From Vespa crabro (lineage: Eukaryota > Arthropoda > Insecta > Hymenoptera > Vespidae), in the NCBI RefSeq assembly GCF_910589235.1, contig NW_025813595.1, forward strand, positions 434,001-498,000: a DNA stretch of 64,000 nucleotides, in the 5' to 3' direction. Shown in pieces: positions 54,871 through 64,000 of the stretch. Made by a program: the position numbers and the translations under genes. The notes beneath the pieces were generated by a model that saw nothing but the letters and a program-made list of their open reading frames with translations, was not told the DNA's origin and searched no databases. The number at the start of each line of letters is the position of its first letter. Within the stretch, counting starts at the first letter, position 1.

Positions 54871-56237
54871 CGATAATAGCGATAATAATAATGAAAATAA
54901 TAACGCTAATAAAGTTAATATCTACAATAATAATATTAATAATAATATTAATAATAACGGTAAAATGAAACGATAATAACGGTAATAATGATAGTAATTA
55001 TATCAATAATAGGAATAATAACGATAATAATGATAATAATATATACGATTATAACGACAATAGTAATAATAATAATGACGATAACAAAAATAATAACGAT
55101 AATAATAATAATAATAAATATAATAAAAATAAAAACAATCATTTGTATAATAACGATAATAATAGTGGTAATGTTAAGAATAATAACAATAATAACGATA
55201 ATAATGATTATGAGGATAACAATATTATTGATAATAACGTCAATAGTAATAATAATAATAATAATAAATATAATAACGATAGTAACGATAATAACGATAA
55301 TAACGATAATAACTAAAATAACAATAAATTTGATAATAACGATGTTAATGATAATAACGACAATAACAATAATAGTAATAATAATTAAAACGATAATAAC
55401 GATTATAATAATAATAATAATAACAATAATAAAGATAATAACTTCAATAATAATTATAATAATAATAATTATAATAATATCGATAATATCGATAAAAACG
55501 ATAATAATATTATTATTAATAACAACAATGACAATAATAACGATAATAAGGAGGATAATAATAAATGCGATAATGTCGATAATATCGACAATAGTATTAA
55601 CAATATTAATGATAATCGATAATAATATTACCAATATTAACGATAATAACCATAATAATAATAACATTATTAACGATAATATATATAAAAATTATAACAA
55701 TAATAATAATAATAAGTAATAAAGGTAATACCGATAATAACGATGACAATAACAATAACGATAATAAGGATAATAACCATAATAATAGTATTAATAATAA
55801 AGATAACAACGATTTTAACGATAATAATGACCGTAATAATTACAATAATAACGATAATAACGATAATAACGATAATAATAATAATAATTATAACGCTAAT
55901 AGCAATAATAACGATAATAAAGATAATAATAAATACGATAATATCGATCAATTCGATAATAATAATAATAATATTAACGATTATATCGACAAAAATAATA
56001 TCAATAATAACAAAAATAAAATTAATAATTATAATAACGATATTAATAAATTTATTATTAACAACAATAATAAAGATAAAAAAGATAATAAAAATAATAA
56101 CTTTAATATTGATAATAGTAACATTATTACTAATAATAATAATAACGATAATAACGAAATTATTGATAATAACGATTATAATAACAACGACAATATCGAT
56201 AATAGTATTAATAATAATAATGATAATAGCGATATTT

Positions 56238-56350
56238 ATGATTATAATAATAACAATAATAAAGAAAAGAACAATTAATCTATAATAACGATGTAACGAT
56301 AATAATAACAAAAATAATAACGATAATATTGATTATAATAACAATAATAT
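56238..56350. repeat. Long-period segment J, copy 2
   Basis: Counterpart of 38,811-38,930: AATAAAGAAAAGAACAATTA, then ATCTATAATAACGATGTAAC and AACAAAAATAATAACG. The triplet rhythm is broken here in the same way as in copy 1. Confidence 0.7.
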
Positions 56351-58439
56351 CAATAATAACGGTAATAAGTATAATAATAAATACGATAAAGTCGATAATA
56401 TCCATAAGATTGTTAACAATTTTAGCGATAATATCGATAATAATAATAACAATATTAACGATATAATCAATAAGATTAATAACAATATTAACGATAATAT
56501 CTATAAAACTAATAATATTAACAATAATAACGATAATAACGATAATTATATTAATAGAAGTAATAATAAAAATATTAACAATGTTTGCAATAATAATGAT
56601 AATAACGATAATAATAGTGGTAACAATTAAAGTAATTAAAATAATAACGATAATAACGATAATAAGGTTAATAATATTAAGGATAATAACGATAAGAGTA
56701 ATAATAATATCGATAGTAAAAATAATGACGATAATAACGAAAATAACGATAATAACGTTATAAGCAATAACAACAATAACAATAACAATAATAACGATAA
56801 CAACGATGATAAGGATAATAGTAATAACGATAATAACGACAATAATAATATTAATAATATCTATAATAAAGATAATAACGATAATATTAATAATTGTAAT
56901 AAAAGTAAAAACGATAATAACGATAATAATAATAACAATAACAACGATAATATCCATAATAATAACAACAATATTAAAGATAATATCGATAATAATAATA
57001 ATAATAATAAAAGTAATATCGACAATAAAGATTATAAGCTTAATAATAATAACGATTATAATGATATTAACGAAAATAACGATAATAACGATTATAATAA
57101 TAACGCAAATAACGATAATAATGATAATAATATTATTAATAATAACGATAAAAACGATTATGATGGAAATAACAATAATAACAATATTGATAATAACGAA
57201 AATAACGGTAATAACGATAATAATAATAGTAGTAATAGTAGTAATAATAAAAATGATAATTACGATAATAACGAAAATAATAATAGATATAATAACATTA
57301 TGACAATAATAACGATAAAAACGATAATTACGAAATCCATAATAACGATAATAAAGACAATAATAATAACAATAATAAAATTGATAATAACTATAACAAC
57401 GGTAATAAACATGACGATGTCAATGAAGATAATAATAATTACGATAATGACGATTATATCGATAATAATAATAATAATAACGACGTTAATAACTTTAATA
57501 AATTTATTAACGATATGGTATTAACGATAAAGAAGACAATAGTAGTAATTGTAATAACGATAATAACGATAATAATGATAATAACGGCAATAAAACTAAT
57601 TAAATAAAGATAATAACGATATTCTCGAAATTAATGATGAAAGTTATAAGATTAATAATAATAAGAACAATAACATCGATAATAACGATAATAAACCTAA
57701 TAATAGTAACGATAATGCGACCTAAATAATAATAATAATAATTACGATAATAACGATAAAAACAATAATAACGATAATAACTATATTAACAATATCAATT
57801 ATAACGAAAATAAGGTTAATTTCGATATTAATAATAGCAATATAAAAGATAATAACGATTACAATAATAATATTATCGACATTAATAACTATAATAAAGG
57901 TAATATAGATATGGTATTAACGATTGAAACGACAATAGTAGTAATAGTAATAACGATAATAACGATAATAAAAACAACAATAATAATAATAATAAAGATA
58001 GTAAAGGAATTATCGAAAATAACGTTAACAACGATCATAATAATAACAATAATACGATTATTACGATAATAACGATAATAATAAGTTTAATAATATTATC
58101 GATAATAAGGTTAATTACGAAAATTACGGTAAAAATGATAATAACTATAATAACGACAATAATAATAATAATAATAACGATAATAAATATAATAGTGATA
58201 ATAATAATAACAACAATAAAGATAATAACGATATTAACAATACTATATATAATAATGATAATAATAATAATAAAGATAATGAAAATAATAATTAAAACAA
58301 TAATAATAACAATAAAAACAATTATAGCGGTAATTATAATAATAACGACATTAACGATAATAATAATAACACTAATAACAATAATATAGACAATAACGTT
58401 AATTACGATAATAATAATAACAATTATAGCGATAATAAC

Positions 58440-59195
58440 GATAAGAATGATAATAATATAGATAATAATATCAATGACAACGATTATAACACTAATTATG
58501 ATAAGTTTATACCTAAAATAAGGATAATAATGATAAGAACGATAATTATAATAACAATAATAACAATTATAATGGTAATAACGAAAAAATAATAATAATA
58601 AGACCTATAAGAACGATAATATAGATAATAATAATAGTAATAATAAGAATATTAGCAAAAATAACGAAAATAACGATAACAATATTAACGATAATAACGT
58701 TAGTTATAACAATATTAATAACAATAATAACGATAATAAAGATAACAATAATAATCAATAACGATAATGCCGATAATAACGTTAATAATAATAATTATTA
58801 TTATAATAATAATAACTATAAAATGATAATAACCATAATAACGAACATAACGATGATAGCGATAATAATAATAATAATAATAACGTTGATAAGGATAATA
58901 ACGATAACATCGGTAATAATAATAACAAAAATATCGATTATAACGATAATAACGACATTTAATATAATAATAATAACGATAATAACTATTATAATAATAA
59001 CGATAATGACGACAACAGTAATAATAATATTAATGGTAATAACGATAATAATGATAACAACGATAATAATTATAACGTAAATGTTATAATTAGACGTTAA
59101 TAATAATCATAATAACGATAATAAGGATAAATACGATAACATCGATAATAATAATAGCAACATTAACAATAATATCAATAATAACATTGATAACC

Positions 59196-59286
<91 letters not shown>
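58440..59286. repeat. Long-period segment H, copy 2
   Basis: Counterpart of about 42,060-43,014, ending in the longest AAT tract of the window. Differences from copy 1 include AGACCTATAAGAACG versus AGATCTAGAAGAACG. Confidence 0.78.
59196..59286. repeat. Longest pure (AAT)n tract, about 91 bp
   Basis: About 30 uninterrupted AAT triplets between GATAACC and AACAACAACATTAATAACG. A tract this long is expected to vary in length between individuals and between reads. Confidence 0.93.
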
Positions 59287-59289
<3 letters not shown>

Positions 59290-60050
59290 CAACATTAATA
59301 ACGATAATAACAATAATAACGATAATAGCGATATTAATTATAATAATTATAACAAAAATAACGTCAACAACGATAATTATGATAATAGTAATAATAAAAA
59401 TATCGATAATAATGATTATAACGATAATAAATATAAAAACGACACTAATATTGATAATAATAATGAAAATAATAATAAAGTCGATGACGATAATAGCGAT
59501 AATAGTAGGAGTAGTAATATTAATAATAAAAATAATAATGATAAAAAAGGTAATAACGATAATTATATTTACGATTATAATGAAAATGGTAATAATAATA
59601 ATAACGACAATAATAATACTAATAATAACGATAATAACGATATCAATGGCATTAACGATAACAACGTTTATAATAATTATCATATTAAAGATAAGAACGA
59701 TAATAACGATAATAACATTGTTAACGATAATAATGTTAACGATTATAACGATAATAACCATAATAATAATAATAATAATAACAAAGATAATAACGATATT
59801 TAAGATAATAAGAATAATAACAATAAAAATAATAACGATAATAATGATAATAATATACACGATAAAGTCGATAATATTGATAATAATATTAACAAATTTA
59901 ACTATAGTATCGATAATAATATTAACAATATTAACTATAATATCGATCATAATAATAATATTATAAACCATAACGTCGATAATAATAATAATAATAATAA
60001 TAACATTATTAACGATAATAACGATAATAACTATAACAATAATATTAACG

Positions 60051-60090
<40 letters not shown>
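60051..60090. repeat. Near-pure (AAT)n tract, about 40 bp
   Basis: Uninterrupted AAT triplets between AACG and AAAGATAATACCG. Confidence 0.85.
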
Positions 60091-60091
<1 letters not shown>

Positions 60092-61438
60092 GATAATACC
60101 GATAGTAACGATAATAACGATAATAACGATAATTGCGATAGTAACGAATATAATAATAACAAAAAAAACGATAATAACGATATTTACGATAATAATTATA
60201 AGAATAATAAAAGATAATAACGATAGCAACAATAATAACGATAACAACAATAACAATATTATTGATAATATCGAAAATTATAATCATAATAATAACAATA
60301 ATAACGATAATATCAATAATACCGATAATAGTAAAAACGATCATAACGATAAGAATAAAAATAAAATTTCGAAAGTAACAATATTAACGATAATTACCAT
60401 AATAACAATAATAAAAACAACGATAATGTCGATGATAATAATAACGATTATAACGATAATAACGATAATAATAATAATAATAGCAATAATAACGATATTA
60501 ACGAAATTAGTAATAACATTAGTAACGAAAACAACGATAATAACATTAATAATAATAATAATTATAATAAAGATAACAACGATATTAAGGATAATAATGA
60601 CAGTAATAATGACAATAATGACGATAATAACGTTAACAAAGATAATAACGATAATAACAATAATAATAATAGTAATAATTAATTTAATAATGATATTTAC
60701 GATAATAAGGAAAATAACAATAACAATAATAAGGATAATAACAATTATAATCCTAATAACGATATCAATATTTATAAAAATATCAATAATATTGATAATA
60801 ACGAGAATAACAAAAATAATAGTATTAATAATAACAATAATAATACTAATAACGATATTAACGATAATAACGATAATAATAAATACGATAATATCAATAA
60901 TTTCGATAATAATAATAATATTAACGATTATATCGATAAAAATAATAACAATAATAACAATATTAAAAATAATAATCATAATAACGATAATAATAACATT
61001 ATTATTAATACCAATAATAACGATAATTCCGATAATAAAAATAATAACCATAATAACGATAATAATAACATTATTATTAAAAACAATAATAACGATAATA
61101 AAGATAAAAATGATAATAACGATTATAATAACAACGATAATACCGATAATCTTAGTAATAATAATAACGATAATGACTATATTTAGGATAATAATAATAA
61201 CAATAATTGAGAGAAGAACGATATTATCTATAATAACAATATTAATAATAACGATAATAACTAAAATAGCGATGTAACGATAACAATAACAGTAATATTA
61301 ACAATAATATTGATAATAATAATAATAACAATAGCAATAATAACGATAATAAAGATAATAACGATAATAATGATAACGATAGTAACAATAATAATATTAA
61401 CAATAATAACGATAATAACTATATTAAAAATAACAATA

Positions 61439-61456
61439 ATCTACGATAACGTAGAT
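61439..61456. other. Small perfect hairpin in segment L, copy 2
   Basis: ATCTACG, loop ATAA, CGTAGAT. The stem is identical to the one at 52,531-52,548 and the loop differs by one base. Confidence 0.7.
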
Positions 61457-63971
61457 AAAAACAACAACAATAATAGGAAAATAACGAAAATAAAGGAAAT
61501 AACGACAATAGCGTCAATAATAAAAATAATAACGGTAATAAAAATAATAACCATAATAATAATAACGATAATATCGATAATAACGTCAATAATACTCGTA
61601 GTAATAACTATATTAACGGTAATAACTATATTTAAGTAATCAGTAGTAACGAAAGTATCGTTAATAATCATAATAATAACGATTATAGCGAAAATGACGA
61701 GAAAAACAATAATAGTAATAAAATTAATAACGATAATTACGTTAATAACGAAAATAATAACGGCATTAATATCGATCATAACGATAATAATAATAATAAT
61801 ATTAATAATAATTACAATATTAAGGATAATAACGAAAATAACGATAATACTAATAAAGATGACAACAATAAAAAAAATAATATTAATATTAATAATAACG
61901 AAAATAAGGATAAAAACGATAACAACGTTAATATTAATAATAAATATCAAGATAATAACCATATTAACTTTAATAACGATATCAACGACTATAACGATGT
62001 CAACGAGAATAATAATAACAACAAAAAGGATAATAAAAATTATAAAGTTAAAGTAAATAAGGATAATAACGATGATAACGATAATAATAATAACAATAAT
62101 ATAGTAATAACGATAATAACGATTATACGGAATATAACAATAACGATATTAGAAATAATAATGAGAACGGTAATGAAGATAAAACGATAAAAATGATAAT
62201 AACTATAATAACAATAATAATAATAATAACTGTAATTATAATAACAATATTAACGTTAATGATGATAATAAAGATAATAACTATAATAACAAATACAAAA
62301 ACGATAATAGTAATAACAATAATAACGATAAATACAATAATAACGATATTAATAATAATAATATTAACGTAAATAGAGATAATTACTATTTCAAAGATAA
62401 TAATAATAACAATAATATCGATAAAAACGATATAAACGATAACAACAATGATAAAAGTGACAATAACTATACTAATAGTAATAACAATAACAGTAATAAC
62501 GATTATAACAATAATTATAAAAAGAATAATAACGATAATAGTGATAATAACGTTAATAATAATAGCAATAATAACGATTCTAATGTTAATAACGATAGTA
62601 ATAATAACATTAATAACGATAATAATAATAATGACGTTAATAATAATAATCATATTAGAGATATTAACGATAATAAAATCAATAATAATTATAACAATAA
62701 TAATAATAATAATGGTAACCACAATAACGATAATATCGATAATAACGATAGTAATAATAACGATAATGACGATAATAATAATAATAGTACCGATAATAAC
62801 GATAATTTCGAGAATGACGATAATATTAATAACGATAATAACGTTAATAACGTAAATAACGATAAAAATATTAACGATAATATCGACATTATTAACAATA
62901 ATAACAACGATAATTACGATAATAACGATAATAAAATTAATAATAATAAAGATAATATCAATATTAACGATAATATCGATAATAACGATAATAAAAATAA
63001 TAATAGTAATTGCAATAATAAGGTTAATAACGATAATACAAATACCAATAATAACGATTATAACGTTTATAATGGTAAGAACAATAATAATATTAATAAT
63101 AATAACAATAATAACGATTATTACGATATAAAGATAATAATAAAAGTAATAATAACAATATTAAAAATAATAAGTATAATAACGATAATAACTACAATAA
63201 TAGTAGTAATAATGAAAGTAATAACAATAATAGCCATAAAAACGATTTTAACGATATTAATTATAACGATAATATCGATAATATCTATAATATTAATAAC
63301 ATTATTTAGGATAATATCGATATTAATAATTGTAGTAATAACAATAATAACGATCATAACGATAATAGCGATTATAATAAAACGATAATAACGATAATAA
63401 TAATAATAATATTATCGTTAGTAACAATAATAATGATAACGATGATTATAATTGTAATAATAATACCGATCATAACGATAATAACGATAATAATGATAAT
63501 AACGATAATAATTATATTAATAAAGGGAACAATAATATCAATATTAACGAAAATATTAGTAACAAATGTAACGTTAACAACGACAATAAACATAATAATA
63601 ATAATAATAATAACAATAATAACGAAAGTAAAGGTAACAACAATAACATTAATAACAATAACAGCGATAATATCGATTATAATAATACCGATAATATCGG
63701 TATTAACGATAATAATAATAATATTAATAATGATATTAAAAATAATATCAATAATAACGATAATAATAGTAGAAATAATAACAATAATAACTATAATAAA
63801 GATAACAATAATATTCATAACGATAACAATGAAAATATTAATATAAATAATAATGATAATAACGATAATAAAGATAATAATACTAATATTAATATAGATA
63901 ATAACGATATTAACGATAATACCGATAATAACGATTATAACGATAGTAGCGATAATAAAATAATAACGACA

Positions 63972-64000
63972 ATAATAATAATAATAATAATAATAATAAA
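63972..64000. repeat. (AAT)n tract running to the window end
   Basis: Uninterrupted AAT triplets from about 63,972, ending in AAA at the last base, so the far edge of the simple-repeat domain is not in this window. Confidence 0.85.

Larger units (their letters stand above)
59830..63870. repeat. Multi-kilobase segment L, copy 2
   Basis: Counterpart of about 51,600-54,870, with the landmark order given there. Copy 2 includes stretches without an obvious partner in copy 1, consistent with indels of several hundred bases. Confidence 0.8.
31527..64000. repeat. Degenerate AAT/AAC/GAT triplet-phased repeat, over 32 kb
   Basis: Almost every base fits a three-base rhythm of AAT, AAC and GAT, with AGT, GGT, AAA and ATT as minor words. 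The commonest nonamer is AATAACGAT, and C and G sit mostly in AACGAT. The plus strand is strongly A-rich over T. No gene, tRNA or transposon signature was seen. Long frames (Asn/Asp-rich or Ile/Thr-rich on plus, Ile/Val-rich or Leu/Ser-rich on minus) are simply frames of the triplet repeat that lack TAA, and several are open over the same DNA on both strands. The repeat continues past the window end as a plain AAT run. Confidence 0.95.

Noticed and set aside
31527..64000. Telomeric repeat array
   Set aside because: The nonamer AATAACGAT does not match TTAGG, TTAGGG, TCAGG or their complements, and the G-rich/C-rich strand bias of telomeres is missing.

Overview
This window holds no protein-coding or RNA gene that I can support. 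It is eukaryotic heterochromatin-type DNA made of two adjoining repeat domains. The left half (1 to about 31,526) is a tandem array of an AT-rich, CpG-bearing 341-bp satellite, roughly 92 monomers in one orientation. The right half (about 31,527 to the window end, and evidently beyond) is a degenerate trinucleotide-phased repeat built on AAT/AAC/GAT, with a nonamer consensus close to AATAACGAT.

Organism: the sequence suggests an AT-rich eukaryote with little CpG methylation, because CpG is retained in both repeat types (ACGCGT twice per satellite monomer, ACGAT throughout the right half). An invertebrate, perhaps an insect, is plausible. I do not recognise either repeat family, so this is a weak inference. 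Prokaryotic origin is very unlikely.

Layout of the left half: 1-2,728 is an eight-monomer higher-order unit. It is repeated almost exactly at 2,729-5,797, where one extra monomer has been gained. From about 5 kb to 23 kb the array is a mosaic of multi-monomer blocks reused at different distances: about 7.84/7.50 kb, 10,210 bp, 6,125 bp, 5,791 bp, 3,403 bp and 1,357 bp. Several monomers are chimeras of two other monomer types, and most of the type switches fall near a 14-bp perfect palindrome (ATCGTATATACGAT) in the monomer. A 334-bp monomer lacking 7 bp at that palindrome occurs four times. From about 24.4 kb to the edge the monomers become more diverged, apart from a near-identical 681-bp dimer duplicated at 26,907-28,268. 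The last monomer decays and stops inside a CCAATA motif at about 31,526.

Layout of the right half: the sequence passes directly into the triplet repeat. It contains near-pure AAT tracts (up to about 91 bp at 59,196-59,286). It is not featureless, because long segments recur at kilobase distances: 40.2/50.5 kb, 42.1/58.4 kb, 38.8/56.2 kb and 51.6-54.9/59.8-63.9 kb. This indicates amplification of multi-kilobase units on top of the triplet repeat.

How it works together: the plausible biological role is structural, as a satellite array near one edge and the neighbouring simple-repeat block in centromeric, pericentromeric or other constitutive heterochromatin. The many short open frames are by-products of repeat structure: on the satellite minus strand the ones I checked start with TTG or GTG, and in the triplet repeat several frames are open on both strands.
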